Assembly: GCF_900107755.1 (NCBI RefSeq)
Contig: NZ_FNQR01000008.1
Span: 124,001-188,000, forward strand
DNA: 64,000 bases
From: Thalassobacillus cyri
GTDB lineage: Bacteria; Bacillota; Bacilli; Bacillales; Halobacillaceae
Direction of reading: 5' to 3'
The notes below the pieces were generated by a model. That model saw only the letters and a list, made by a program, of their open reading frames with translations, was not told where the DNA came from and did no database searches. Shown here in pieces: positions 9,100 to 18,482 of the stretch. Every line of letters starts with the position of its first letter. Position 1 is the stretch's first letter. A program made the translations under genes and the position numbers.

Positions 9100-9120
9100 T
9101 GATGGGTTAGGAGTCTGAAT

Positions 9121-10188
9121 ATGAAAAACTATAACATAGCCGTACTACCTGGAGATGGAATAGGGCCGGATGTTGTCAAGGAAGGCCTGAAAGTGTTGCA
9201 AGCTCTGGCAGACGCTGATGCCAGTTTTCAGTTCGACAGCACCACTTTCGAATGGAACTCGGATTTTTATTTGAAGCATAAGCGGATGATGCCTGAAGAA
9301 GGGCTGGATACTTTGAAAAACTATGATGCGATTCTTTTCGGAGCGGTTGGAGATCCTCGAGTACCGGAGCATATTCCGATTTGGGAATTGATTATGCCAA
9401 TCCGGAAATATTTCAAGCAATATGTCAATCTCCGTCCAATCAAGAAATTACCAGGAGTCAATAGTCCATTGAAAGTGGATGGTAATATCGATTTTTATGT
9501 ATTCCGTGAAAATGCCGAAGGAGAATATTCTAATAGTGGCGGAAGGTTATACCAGCAAACCAATGAGGAACTGGCGATTCAAAACACCGTAATCACCAGA
9601 CAAGGGGTGGAGCGTCTATCGCGTTACGCGTTTGATTATGCCGAGAAACACAATATTGGTGAAGTGGTGAATGCCACGAAATCAAATGCCATCATCCATT
9701 CGATGGGACTCTGGGATGAAGTTGTAAAGGAAACAGCTTCGGAGTACGAGGAAATAAAGGTCGTCGATGTCTACATTGATGCGCTCGCCGCTCATTTAGT
9801 CCAGCGCCCGGAGAGTTTTGACGTGATTGTGGCCTCCAACTTGTTTGGAGATATTTTGTCAGACCTCGGAGCGGCGCTTGTCGGCGGATTGGGGCTGTCG
9901 CCATCTGGTAACTTGAACCCTGAACGTGAATTTCCGTCCATGTTTGAGCCCGTTCATGGTTCTGCTCCTGATATAAGCGGGAAAAACATTGCCAATCCGA
10001 TTGCACAAATTTGGTCAGGTGCGTTGATGCTTGAACATTTAGGAAGGGAAGACTTGGCTGGAATCGTAATGCGTTCGATTGAAGACGTCATTGAAGCAGG
10101 TAGTGTTTTGACACCGGATTTAGGCGGAACGGCACATACAGATGAAGTAGGGGACGCGATCGTTCAAGCTGTACATAAGAGGATGTAG
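9121..10188 (+). CDS. Tartrate/D-malate dehydrogenase (IPMDH family)
   Basis: NAD-dependent beta-decarboxylating dehydrogenase of 355 residues, close to TtuC/YcsA tartrate dehydrogenases and DmlA D-malate dehydrogenases. It has the N-terminal PGDGIGPDVVKEGLKVL, the substrate-loop region IRKYFKQYVNLRPIK, and the NAD-site motif FEPVHGSAPDISGKNIANP. The family oxidises (2R,3S)-tartrate or D-malate; meso-tartrate can be decarboxylated to D-glycerate. This fits a TRAP importer upstream and a glycerate kinase at 1381. Leucine-pathway LeuB is unlikely because no leu genes are nearby. The exact substrate is inferred. Confidence 0.82.
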   Translation: MKNYNIAVLPGDGIGPDVVKEGLKVLQALADADASFQFDSTTFEWNSDFYLKHKRMMPEEGLDTLKNYDAILFGAVGDPRVPEHIPIWELIMPIRKYFKQYVNLRPIKKLPGVNSPLKVDGNIDFYVFRENAEGEYSNSGGRLYQQTNEELAIQNTVITRQGVERLSRYAFDYAEKHNIGEVVNATKSNAIIHSMGLWDEVVKETASEYEEIKVVDVYIDALAAHLVQRPESFDVIVASNLFGDILSDLGAALVGGLGLSPSGNLNPEREFPSMFEPVHGSAPDISGKNIANPIAQIWSGALMLEHLGREDLAGIVMRSIEDVIEAGSVLTPDLGGTAHTDEVGDAIVQAVHKRM

Positions 10189-10198
10189 GAGGGAAACC

Positions 10199-10954
10199 AT
10201 GGATTTTCAAAATAAAACAGTAGTTGTAACAGGTGCGAATGGTGGAATGGGAAAAGTCATCACGGAACGTTTTCTAGCTGAAGGGGCCAAGGTGACTGCG
10301 CTTGATTTGAAGATTAATAGGCTTGAGGAATTGAGAGATAGATATAAAGAGTCCTTTATCCCTTTATCTGTGAATCTCATAGACGAATCTGAAGTCAATC
10401 AAGCAATCGCTAGCGCGACCGATTTTATGGGAGGCATATCGGTTTTGGTGAATACAGTCGGTGTTGCACAGGCAGCTGCCAATATCGAAGATGTCTCCCT
10501 TGAAGAATGGGATAAAATCATCCGTGTCAACACCACCTCTTTGTTTTTGACGAGCAAAGCGGTTGTAAAGTCTATGAAAAAACAAAGAAGTGGTGTGATT
10601 ACCAATATTGCTTCGATTGCTGCAGAGCGTCCTCGCCCAGGTTTAAATGCATATGTAGCATCAAAAGGCGGTGCATTAGCTTTTACAAAAGCGCTGGCAA
10701 TTGAACTGGCAGAGTACAAAATCAGAGTAAACGGTATCAACCCAGGCCCTTCCGATACAAGTATGCTTGGGAAATTCAGTCCAGCAGGCGGGAATGTCGA
10801 CGAAGTGAAAGATAAGACATTCATGAGCAGTGTGCCACTTGGCGAACTCGTCACGCCTGAGGATATTGCGGAAGCAGTGATGTATTTAAGCTCGGACCGT
10901 GCAAAAATGGTGACAGGAAGCGTGCTGAATGTCGATGGTGGTCGGGGACTTTAG
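10199..10954 (+). CDS. SDR-family NAD(P)-dependent oxidoreductase
   Basis: Classical short-chain dehydrogenase, 251 residues. It has the cofactor loop TGANGGMGK at 11-19, NTVGVAQ in place of NNAG, catalytic Ser139 (NIASIAAE), Tyr152 and Lys156 (YVASK), and the C-terminal VTGSVLNVDGG. The ATG follows GAGGGAAACC, 10 bases after the preceding gene, so it is in the same operon. In this context it may reduce or oxidise a hydroxy acid or an aldehyde/ketone intermediate. The substrate is not predictable. Confidence 0.88.
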   Translation: MDFQNKTVVVTGANGGMGKVITERFLAEGAKVTALDLKINRLEELRDRYKESFIPLSVNLIDESEVNQAIASATDFMGGISVLVNTVGVAQAAANIEDVSLEEWDKIIRVNTTSLFLTSKAVVKSMKKQRSGVITNIASIAAERPRPGLNAYVASKGGALAFTKALAIELAEYKIRVNGINPGPSDTSMLGKFSPAGGNVDEVKDKTFMSSVPLGELVTPEDIAEAVMYLSSDRAKMVTGSVLNVDGGRGL

Positions 10955-10972
10955 GGAGAAGGAGGTATGATG

Positions 10973-12418
10973 ATGAAAAAATCGCATGCGTTATACATCG
11001 GTGGGGAATGGCGTGATAGCTTAAGTAAAGAAACCTTGGAAACGCGGAACCCAGCTAATCAAGAGCTGCTGGCTGAAGTCCCTCGTGGGAAAGCGGAGGA
11101 TATGGAAGTAGCAGTCACGACAGCTCGCAAAACATTTGAATCGTTGGAGTGGCAAGAGTTCCCGGTCGAAGTTCGTGGACGGATTTTGTATGATATCGCG
11201 GCAAAATTAAGGCGGGATGCCGAGGAAATCGCTCAAATGGAAACGTTGGATACAGGCAAGCCAATCTCCCAAGGTAGAAATGACGTAGAAGCATCTGCGC
11301 GGTACTTTGAATATTATGCGGGAATGGCCGATAAAATCTTTGGCGAAACCATTCCGGTTCGTCATGATATTTTGGATTATACCGTAAGAGAGCCAGTTGG
11401 GGTTACCGCTCATATCATTCCTTGGAATTACCCGCTACAGATTACGTCGCGAAGTACAGCAGCAGCTATTGCAACAGGCAATACGGTTGTGGTAAAGCCT
11501 GCCGAAGACACACCATTAACCGCATTGAAGTTAGCTGAGTTGTTTGCTGAAACGGAGCTTCCAAAGGGAGTTTTCAATGTGGTTACCGGTTATGGATACG
11601 AAGCCGGAGCGGCATTAATCAACCACCCTGAGGTGAACCATATTACATTCACCGGCTCAGTCCAAACGGGGATGGCGGTGATGGAAGCGGCAGCTAAAAA
11701 TATTGTTCCGGTTACGCTAGAGCTTGGTGGCAAGTCTCCGAATATCGTTTTTGAAGACTGTGATATGGATAATACGGCTGACTGGGTCGTTAAGTCTGTC
11801 GTTCAGAATGCGGGGCAAACGTGTTCAGCAGGATCAAGGCTGCTTGTTCAAAAGACTGTGAAAGAAGAATTTCTTCAAAAAGTCAAGGAACGGATGCTCG
11901 CTGTGACCTTAGGAAAGGGTGTCGATGACCCGGATTTAGGTCCAGTGCTGTCGGAAAAGCAATATGAGCGCATTGAAAAGTTTATGCAAACGGCACGTGA
12001 GGAAGGTGCTCAGTTTGTTTGTGGTGGAGAGCGCGTTTCGGTTGAAGGCTGCAAAGACGGGTACTATTTCGCTCCGACTATTATAGATAATGTTCGAGTG
12101 GATAGCGAAGTCGCTCAGGAAGAGATATTCGGTCCCGTTCTTAGCGTGTTCACTTTTGAGGATGAAGAAGAGGCAGTAAAGTTAGGAAACAACACGCAGT
12201 ATGGGTTGGTCACAGGCGTTTGGACTGAAAATATAGGCCGGGCGCACCGGCTTGCTAAACGAATAAGAGCCGGTCAAGTGTTTATCAATAATTATGGGGC
12301 GGGCGGTGGAGTCCAAATGCCGTTCGGAGGCTATAAGAAGAGTGGCTTCGGTCGTGAAAAAGGGCTTGAAGCATTACGGAATTATACTGTATTGAAAAAT
12401 GTAGCGGTAAAAATGTGA
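10973..12418 (+). CDS. NAD(P)-dependent aldehyde dehydrogenase
   Basis: Oxidises an aldehyde to a carboxylate. The protein has 481 residues and the complete family pattern: HIIPWNYPLQI, NTVVVKPAEDTPLTALKLAE, FTGSVQTG, catalytic glutamate in LELGGKSPN, nucleophile Cys284 in GQTCSAGSR, and EIFGPVLSVFTFE. It resembles betaine-aldehyde/glycolaldehyde-type members. Three ATGs lie in a row at 10967-10975; the third is chosen because GGAGG at 10961 is then 7 bases away. It is the last gene of the hydroxy-acid operon, so glycolaldehyde, glyoxal-like or semialdehyde substrates are plausible, but unproven. Confidence 0.9.
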   Translation: MKKSHALYIGGEWRDSLSKETLETRNPANQELLAEVPRGKAEDMEVAVTTARKTFESLEWQEFPVEVRGRILYDIAAKLRRDAEEIAQMETLDTGKPISQGRNDVEASARYFEYYAGMADKIFGETIPVRHDILDYTVREPVGVTAHIIPWNYPLQITSRSTAAAIATGNTVVVKPAEDTPLTALKLAELFAETELPKGVFNVVTGYGYEAGAALINHPEVNHITFTGSVQTGMAVMEAAAKNIVPVTLELGGKSPNIVFEDCDMDNTADWVVKSVVQNAGQTCSAGSRLLVQKTVKEEFLQKVKERMLAVTLGKGVDDPDLGPVLSEKQYERIEKFMQTAREEGAQFVCGGERVSVEGCKDGYYFAPTIIDNVRVDSEVAQEEIFGPVLSVFTFEDEEEAVKLGNNTQYGLVTGVWTENIGRAHRLAKRIRAGQVFINNYGAGGGVQMPFGGYKKSGFGREKGLEALRNYTVLKNVAVKM

Positions 12419-12833
12419 GCATAAGCACAAGTTTCATAAGTAGTTGTAATATGAGAGCCTAATGTGACCTTTTTTTAAAACTATATAGTGCAGATAAGGT
12501 AATGCCAACATAATATTTAGGGTTGATAGCATTAATAATCTATCTTGCCACCACCGGTACTGGGGAAAATGGGGATAGAGCGTGCCTTGCTACTTGCACC
12601 ATATGTGTTAATGGTATACTATATGAGGCACCTTCCAGTTGGAGAAGGTGCCTTTTTAAGAGAAATGGGAGTATGGGACAAAAGCTATCCCGCAAATGTT
12701 CAACCCGGTCAGTAAGGAAGCGTTATGCGGTGTCTTTTCCCTGTATGCTTTTGGGCGGGTATCTTTTGTTATGCTGGTATCATGCATTATCATTTTCAAA
12801 TGCTCTTGTTTCCATGCAGGTAACCTAACATTA
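12419..12833. other. Intergenic region without a supported gene
   Basis: No coding frame here has a ribosome site and a believable protein. It holds a terminator at 12626-12657. A TATACT at 12615 just before that hairpin could be a -10 box, but no well-spaced -35 was found. The rest is unremarkable. Confidence 0.6.
12626..12657 (+). terminator. Intrinsic terminator
   Basis: A perfect 10-bp stem (AGGCACCTTC with GAAGGTGCCT) and an 8-base loop are followed by TTTTT. It lies about 210 bases beyond the aldehyde dehydrogenase stop, so it may end that operon's transcript or a short independent RNA. Confidence 0.8.
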
Positions 12834-13292
12834 TTAATCTTCTTCCTCCAGCTGGGCAAGCAGCTCCTGTAACTCATCATCATATCCTTTTTCGAATAGC
12901 ATTACGGCCTCTACCGGAAGCTCATCATCCTCTACATCCTCCGTGTATAATGAAATCCCCAATCTATCTGAAATTAATATATCACCGACCAAGTAAATGT
13001 AGGGGTCGTAACTTCGTAGCATTTCTTTCACTTGTTTTAATGGAGGGCCAATTAATTTTTTGTGCTTCAACATAGGGATGGCTGACGATGATACTTCGAT
13101 CATTTCACAGGTATCATCTGCTTTGTAATATACATTTATCCCTAAATCATCAAAAGCATCGGTAGTATTTTCGTCGGCTTCGTCTTTCATGAATTCCGTT
13201 ACTTTCAAGTTTAACGTTTCTCTTACTTCTTTCCGGCTCATCCCTAGTTTAATCGGACCCATGCTGTGATAAGGTTTGATATCGAGTTTCAT
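12834..13292 (-). CDS. Hypothetical acidic protein
   Basis: I do not recognise the family. From ATG 13292 (GAGGTAAAA upstream) the protein has 152 residues. No signal peptide or membrane helix is seen. It begins with a KPYHSMGPIKLGMSRKEVRE segment, a pattern seen in several small cytoplasmic proteins including some immunity-like ones, and ends in a very acidic helix (LLAQLEEED). An upstream extension to 13340 has no ribosome site. It stands alone between a terminator and a palindromic repeat, with no toxin gene nearby, so an immunity role is only a loose possibility. Confidence 0.6.
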   Translation of the reverse strand: MKLDIKPYHSMGPIKLGMSRKEVRETLNLKVTEFMKDEADENTTDAFDDLGINVYYKADDTCEMIEVSSSAIPMLKHKKLIGPPLKQVKEMLRSYDPYIYLVGDILISDRLGISLYTEDVEDDELPVEAVMLFEKGYDDELQELLAQLEEED

Positions 13293-13442
13293 TTTTACCT
13301 CTAAGGTTAGGTTCGCAGTATTATAGTTTCTCATTAACATTACTGTTATTTAATATGAAAGTCTCTAAGAAGGGGAAAATTAAGTGGTCTCAGCAAACCA
13401 GTTTCTAATTGATGCCCCCTTTTGCAGAGAACTGTTTAACAC

Positions 13443-13478
13443 ACCCCGGAGTCCTCCAAAATCTGGAGGACCCGGGGT
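13443..13478. repeat. Dispersed intergenic palindrome, copy 3 (best copy)
   Basis: Most perfect copy of the element. Outer arms are ACCCCGG and CCGGGGT, inner arms GTCCTCCA and TGGAGGAC, with an AAATC centre. It lies between the frameshifted SLC13 gene and the hypothetical gene at 12834. Confidence 0.65.
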
Positions 13479-13489
13479 ATTAACCTAAA

Positions 13490-14867
13490 TTAACCTAAAA
13501 CGATCCTCCAGAAGAATAACAACGATACACAAATGACCCCAACCCATACCAGTGACGTAGGAAGCCCTACCCTTAAAAGATCTTTATCGGTAAAATAGCC
13601 AAAAGAATAACTGATCAGGTGAACAGGAGATTGGGTGATTAAATAGAAGCCGGGTACTCCTGTTAAAAATACAGCCATGGCAACCATCAACGGAGAGAAG
13701 CCGGAGAGGTTTTCTCCGATATTGATGGATAGCGGGATCATGATGGTCAGAAATCCAAGCACGTTAACAAAGCCAATTCGCACGATCAAGGTACACAGAA
13801 TTAAGATAATCACTACTAAAATAGCTGACTGGGAAGCAGTGGTTTCGACGATGATTGTTGCGAGCCATTCGACCGTGCCGGTTTTGATAAGCATGCCAGA
13901 TACCATCAGGGTACTGGCGAAAAACAGCATCATATCCCAGTTGATTGATACTCTCGCTTCTTTCCATTCCCATACGCCAATGCCGGGGAGCATGGTGAGC
14001 ACGGCTCCTAACAGACCGACAAGCGGGATGGAGAACCCGTGTATGCTTTGTGTCGCCCATAATAGGAGGGTGAACCCCATTACGGCAATGACTTTCTTTT
14101 CAGCCAGATTGATTTTTCCTAACTCATTCAAGCGTTCCTCCAGTAAGCCTACCAGGTGACCCTGATCGACGTTTTCCGGCGGAAAGTAGCTCATCATAAT
14201 CAGCCATAGGATAAAAATGAACAGCAGAATCGGAGGGGCGAAGTAGATGAGCCAGGTTAAATAGTTTAAGTCCGGGTAGATGCTTGCGAAAATCCCGAAC
14301 GTATATATGGTGTTGCTTGCCCCTGTGGCAACGAATGCTCCGGATATGGCACTTAAGTAGCTGATCCCGATGAATAGGGATTTTCCCAGATTCGTGACAT
14401 CATTGATTCCCCGCAGACTTTTCAGCAGTCTGTCCAGGACGGAGGAGGCAAGGTTCCCTTTTCCGATATTGGATGGTACCAGCACAGATAACACCAGCAT
14501 CAGGAGAAAAGATATAAGGATGAGAGCTCTTCCTGAACCTTTCGAGAGTTTCAACGGTGAGGGATAAGCGGCTGGCGAGGCCTGTTTTGATAAATGCGTT
14601 AGAAATAATATAGGTAGCGAATAACAGCCAAACGACTTCCTCTCCGAGGTAGCCGAGTGTTTCTTCATAACTGAAAAAATGGAAAGAGAGCACCAGGATA
14701 AACAATAACGAGCTGAAGGCCAGGGTGAACACTCTTCCAATCCATAATATTTGTATGAAGAATAATGCAGCTATCGCTTTTACTTTGATATCCCAGTCGA
14801 ATAATGGAAAAAAGAAGACGATATAAATAGCCAGCGATAGTAATAGCAGTGTTTTTCGTTTCTCCAT
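13490..14867 (-). pseudogene. SLC13/DASS-family carboxylate carrier, frameshifted
   Basis: Sodium:dicarboxylate or tricarboxylate carrier. The N-terminal part from ATG 14867 (AGGAGA upstream, MEKRKTLLLLSLAIYIVFFF) reads to about 14540, and the rest continues one frame over (GRALILISFLLMLVLSVLVP onward) to 13490. Joined, the product is about 458 residues with some 11-12 helices, including VATGASNTIYTFGI near the first half-site and FLTGVPGFYLITQSPVHLIS near the second. The join needs one base to be skipped around 14530-14555. No frame carries the whole protein, so the gene is broken unless this is a sequencing error. It lies downstream of tcuA and would have been a second acid importer. Confidence 0.75.
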
Positions 14868-14899
14868 AGCGATGTCTCCTAATGGCAAAAGAATGAGAC

Positions 14900-14926
14900 A
14901 AGCCACCTGCATGATGTAGGTGGCTT
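14900..14926 (-). terminator. Terminator-like hairpin after tcuA
   Basis: On the minus strand AAGCCACCT and AGGTGGCTT form a perfect 9-bp stem with a 9-base loop, followed by a T-rich stretch (GTCTCATTCTTTTG). It separates tcuA from the broken SLC13 gene. Confidence 0.55.
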
Positions 14927-14933
14927 GAACAAG

Positions 14934-16424
14934 TTAAGAGGTGACACTTTTGGTTACATAGTTTGCGGCAGAGGTTCCTGCTGTTTTTCCAAAAACGGCA
15001 CCGGACATGAGTCCTGAACCACCGGGGTAGTTTTCGTAGAAAATACCTCCGACCATTTCACCGGCGGCGAACAAGCCATGGATCGGCTGGTCGTTTTCAT
15101 TCAGCACCTCTGCATTGGTATTGACGCGGACGCCGCCGAAGGAGAAGGTGATACCGCAAGTGACAGGGAAAGCGTAAAATGGTCCCTGTTCGATGCGGGA
15201 CGCCCAGTTTGTTTTCGGTGGTGTGATGCCTTTGGTTCCTTTACCGTCTTTTACGGTAGGATTATAGTACCCATCCTGGACTGCTTCGTTATATGCTTTG
15301 ATCGTTTCCAGGAAAGCGGAAGTGTTTACATCCAGCTTGTCTGCCAGGTCATCCAGTGTGTCGGCTTTGTAATAGGTAGCTTCTTCGAGATTATATTCCT
15401 TTCGGAGCATCGGCCTTACCTGTTCATCATAGATCTGGTAAGCGATATGGCCAGGCTGTTTCAGGATTTCCTTTCCGTATTTGGCATACGTATAGTTTCG
15501 GAAGTCGGCGCCTTCGTCCACAAAGCGGTTTCCTTCTTTATTGAGCATGATACTAAGAGGATAGGAGTGTTTTTTGAAAATATCTCCGGGCTTGCTGAAG
15601 TCTCCGGTTTTTGGTGCGTTCGCATCAGTTCCGATCGCGTGACAGCCCGACCATTCGCCGTATTTCTGTGCGCCGACTGAAAGAGCCATGGAAAGTCCGT
15701 CGCCGGTGTTGTATTCGGTGCCGCGTACAATGGCTGCTTCCCATTCTGCTCCAATCTGTTCCGCTCGCATATTTTTGTTGGCTTCAAAACTCCCACAGGC
15801 AAGCACAACGGAATGAGTGGCAACTTCAAGTTCTTTATTGCCTTTTTTTACTATAATAGAAGAGATGCGGTTTTCTTCTGTGTTCAATGCCATGGCCTCG
15901 GATTCGTACCAGATAGCGACTCCAAGTTCTTTCGCGCGGTTGAACAAGGTGCCCATCAGCCCCATGCCGATGTTTTTCGTCTTGACGGGCAGACCTCCCC
16001 AGAAGTGGAACTTTCCGTCTTTTTCAAATGACTGGTTGCTGTAGTTCAGCTCGAATATGACGCCTTGCTCTTTCATCCAGGCAATCGTGTCATAAGAGTT
16101 ATTGACGAGATGGCGGGCAAGCTCAGGTGTGCTTTTACCCCCGGTCACCCGCTGCAGGTCATTGTAGTAATCATCGGTGCTGTATTCGGGCATGACGATG
16201 TTATCTGCTTCTTCCTCGGAGAGGTCTGGCATCAGTTTTCTGATATCGTTTAAATCGTTATAGGCGAAGCGGATCGCTCCATCTGTGAAATAGGAATTAC
16301 CGCCGCGTTTATGTTCAGGAGCTTTTTCCAATACGAGGACATTTGCTCCGTTTTCTTGTGCGGAAATGGCTGCACACAAGGCAGCATTTCCAGCCCCGAC
16401 TACGACTAAATCATATTTTTCCAT
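14934..16424 (-). CDS. tcuA: FAD-dependent tricarballylate dehydrogenase
   Basis: Flavoprotein that oxidises tricarballylate to cis-aconitate. The 496 residues begin with the FAD-binding VVVGAGNAALCAAISAQENG and end with the second FAD motif GLFAAGEMVGGIFYENYPGG. It is of the fumarate-reductase/FrdA-like flavoprotein type and of the usual TcuA length. AGGAGGAGAAAG precedes the ATG. It lies 15 bases after tctA in the same operon. The usual electron-transfer partner TcuB is not in the window. A related fumarate-reductase-like activity on another acid cannot be excluded. Confidence 0.82.
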   Translation of the reverse strand: MEKYDLVVVGAGNAALCAAISAQENGANVLVLEKAPEHKRGGNSYFTDGAIRFAYNDLNDIRKLMPDLSEEEADNIVMPEYSTDDYYNDLQRVTGGKSTPELARHLVNNSYDTIAWMKEQGVIFELNYSNQSFEKDGKFHFWGGLPVKTKNIGMGLMGTLFNRAKELGVAIWYESEAMALNTEENRISSIIVKKGNKELEVATHSVVLACGSFEANKNMRAEQIGAEWEAAIVRGTEYNTGDGLSMALSVGAQKYGEWSGCHAIGTDANAPKTGDFSKPGDIFKKHSYPLSIMLNKEGNRFVDEGADFRNYTYAKYGKEILKQPGHIAYQIYDEQVRPMLRKEYNLEEATYYKADTLDDLADKLDVNTSAFLETIKAYNEAVQDGYYNPTVKDGKGTKGITPPKTNWASRIEQGPFYAFPVTCGITFSFGGVRVNTNAEVLNENDQPIHGLFAAGEMVGGIFYENYPGGSGLMSGAVFGKTAGTSAANYVTKSVTS

Positions 16425-16439
16425 GTTACTTTCTCCTCC

Positions 16440-17960
16440 TTACGAAGATTTATAGACTTGATCTTCGTCTTCTGACATATTCTTTTTTCTTTTTGCTAGC
16501 TTTACAATCAACGGATAACACAAGGAAAGCACGGTGAGAATCACTAAACCGATGCTTACACCAGAGGAAAAGAAGACTCCAAGGCTTCCATTGGATGATA
16601 GGACGGCCATCCGGAAATTTTGTTCCATATCGGTTCCCACAATCAGTGCCAGTACCAGCGGTGCAATCGGGATATCCATCACTTTCATCATCAGGCCGAA
16701 CAGCCCGAAGATGAGGAGCAGGAAGAAATCAATGACCGAGTAGCTCAACGTATAGGTCCCGATAAATGCCAGCAGCACGATAATTGGATAAAGCACCTTC
16801 GCTGGTGTATCAAGAATTTTGACGAGCAGTCCGACCAGCGCGATATTGATGATTACCAGTGCAAGGTTGCCGATGAACATGCTGTTGATCAGAGCCCATG
16901 CTGTTTCAGGCTGTTGTTCGAACAATAGCGGACCTGGTCTGAGACCAAGCATGATCAGGGCCCCGAGCATAACTGCTGTCGTCCCTGAACCGGGGATCCC
17001 CATGGTCAAAAGTGGGATCATCGCCCCGACAGATGCCGCATTGTTGGATGATTCCGGCGCAGCCAGTCCTTCTACCGCACCTTCACCGAACTCTTCTGTC
17101 CGTTTGGAGATTTGTTTTTCAGAAGTGTAACTGATCATGGATGCAATCGATCCGCCTGCGCCAGGAAGGACGCCGATGATAAAACCGAGTGGTCCGCTTC
17201 TCAGAATCGGCCACTTGGAACGTTTCCATTGCTCCTTGGTAAACCATACTTTTCCGACTTTTTTCTTTTCTTTCTTCTGCTTGTCGATATTCAAAAAGTT
17301 ATAAAGCACTTCACCAATGGCATATACACCGATGATGACGATAAGGAAATCGATTCCCTCGCTTAGATGGGGGATGTCCATGGTAAAGCGATATACTCCT
17401 GTCTGCGTATCAATACCTACAGTACTTAAAGCAAGCCCGACCATCATGGCCAGGAAGCCTTTGACCATTTTGCCGATGGAAAGTGCTACGATGGCTGACA
17501 AGGTAAGCAGCATGAGCAGGAAGTATTCGGCAGGGCCGAACTTCAGCGCGAAGTTGGCCAATGGTTCGGCAAGGAAGATAAAACCGACGACTGCGATCAG
17601 TCCGCCGATGAAGGATGCGACAGCTGATATAGCCAGCGCTTCTCCTGCCTGTCCTTTTTTCGCCATCGGGTAGCCGTCAAATGTAGCGGCGATGGCCGAG
17701 CCATCACCTGGTGTATTCAAAAGAATCGAACTTCTCGACCCGCCATACATGGCTCCGTAATAAATGGCTGCCATCAAAATGATGGCACTGACCGGGTTCA
17801 TTCCAAAAGTGACCGGAATCAGTACGGCCACGGCTGTTGCCGGTCCGAGTCCCGGCAGCATTCCTACAATTGTTCCTAAAAATCCGCCGACGATGATCCA
17901 GAGGATATTGATCGGCTGGACGGCTATGGATAATCCATCTAAAAAGCTGCTGATATCCAT
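16440..17960 (-). CDS. tctA: Tripartite tricarboxylate transporter large permease TctA
   Basis: Large membrane subunit of the citrate/tricarboxylate transporter, 506 residues and about 12 helices. Family motifs are VGMLPGLGPATAVAVLIPVT near residue 33, GGSRSSILLNTPGDGSAIAA near 73, the second GVLPGAGGSIASMISYTSEK and PLLTMGIPGSGTTAVMLGAL. AGGAGGTGAAACC precedes the ATG. The order tctC-tctB-tctA-tcuA in one direction makes a complete uptake and oxidation unit. Confidence 0.93.
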   Translation of the reverse strand: MDISSFLDGLSIAVQPINILWIIVGGFLGTIVGMLPGLGPATAVAVLIPVTFGMNPVSAIILMAAIYYGAMYGGSRSSILLNTPGDGSAIAATFDGYPMAKKGQAGEALAISAVASFIGGLIAVVGFIFLAEPLANFALKFGPAEYFLLMLLTLSAIVALSIGKMVKGFLAMMVGLALSTVGIDTQTGVYRFTMDIPHLSEGIDFLIVIIGVYAIGEVLYNFLNIDKQKKEKKKVGKVWFTKEQWKRSKWPILRSGPLGFIIGVLPGAGGSIASMISYTSEKQISKRTEEFGEGAVEGLAAPESSNNAASVGAMIPLLTMGIPGSGTTAVMLGALIMLGLRPGPLLFEQQPETAWALINSMFIGNLALVIINIALVGLLVKILDTPAKVLYPIIVLLAFIGTYTLSYSVIDFFLLLIFGLFGLMMKVMDIPIAPLVLALIVGTDMEQNFRMAVLSSNGSLGVFFSSGVSIGLVILTVLSLCYPLIVKLAKRKKNMSEDEDQVYKSS

Positions 17961-17971
17961 GGTTTCACCTC

Positions 17972-18421
17972 CTAAGGTAGACTGACACCGAGCAGTTGAC
18001 TAAACGCATACCAGCTGATGAAAGAAAAACTGACAGTCACGATGATGTTCACCAGCCATTTCTTTGATCCATTGATGAAAAAAAGCAACGCTCCTAAAAA
18101 GATCATCGTGGAGTATAAGAAGCCGAGTGGTTCGAACAGAAAAGCGTAGACAAGCCCGGCTGCAATGGTGAACAGGATCAATTTTGGTGTTCTTCCTGAC
18201 AGCATCAGTCTGATATCGTTGTTGGGTTCATTTATTTTTTTGAATTCCTGAATAAAGAAAATGACGCTGAAAATCAGCATGAGGATACTTAACCCTAATG
18301 GGAAGTAGATAGGTCCGTATGGATTTCCTAAGTTAGCTTTTGGCAGGTTTAAGGATGCAAACAGGAAGACAACACTGAAAATAATCAGTCCTATCGGCAT
18401 GATCAACTTTAAGGTTTTCAT
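17972..18421 (-). CDS. tctB: Tripartite tricarboxylate transporter small subunit TctB
   Basis: Small membrane subunit of 149 residues with four predicted helices (for example MPIGLIIFSVVFLFASLNL at the N-terminus and a central LILFTIAAGLVYAFLF). The start is ATG 18421 because GAGAGGTGAC lies just upstream; an extension to 18511 lacks a ribosome site and would overlap tctC. TctB proteins are poorly conserved, so the call rests largely on hydrophobicity, size and position between tctC and tctA. Confidence 0.85.
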   Translation of the reverse strand: MKTLKLIMPIGLIIFSVVFLFASLNLPKANLGNPYGPIYFPLGLSILMLIFSVIFFIQEFKKINEPNNDIRLMLSGRTPKLILFTIAAGLVYAFLFEPLGFLYSTMIFLGALLFFINGSKKWLVNIIVTVSFSFISWYAFSQLLGVSLP

Positions 18422-18449
18422 TATCGAAGTCACCTCTCTTTGAAGAAAA

Positions 18450-18476
18450 TGCCTGCTGTAAGGAAGACAGCAGGCA
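18450..18476 (-). other. Intercistronic hairpin between tctC and tctB
   Basis: TGCCTGCTGT and ACAGCAGGCA form a perfect 10-bp stem with a 7-base loop, followed on the minus strand by TTTTC. It lies in the gap between the binding-protein gene and the permease genes, the same place as the hairpins at 7305 and 27386. Confidence 0.7.
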
Positions 18477-18482
18477 ATATAA

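Noticed and set aside
9121-10188. LeuB (3-isopropylmalate dehydrogenase)
   Set aside because: Same superfamily, but no leucine genes nearby, and the sequence and context fit tartrate/D-malate dehydrogenases better.
12523-12828. Plus-strand frame of 101 codons after the aldehyde dehydrogenase
   Set aside because: No ribosome site, contains a terminator hairpin in its middle, and the protein looks random.
15078-15680. Long plus-strand frame opposite tcuA
   Set aside because: Antisense shadow; tcuA has all flavoprotein motifs on the other strand.
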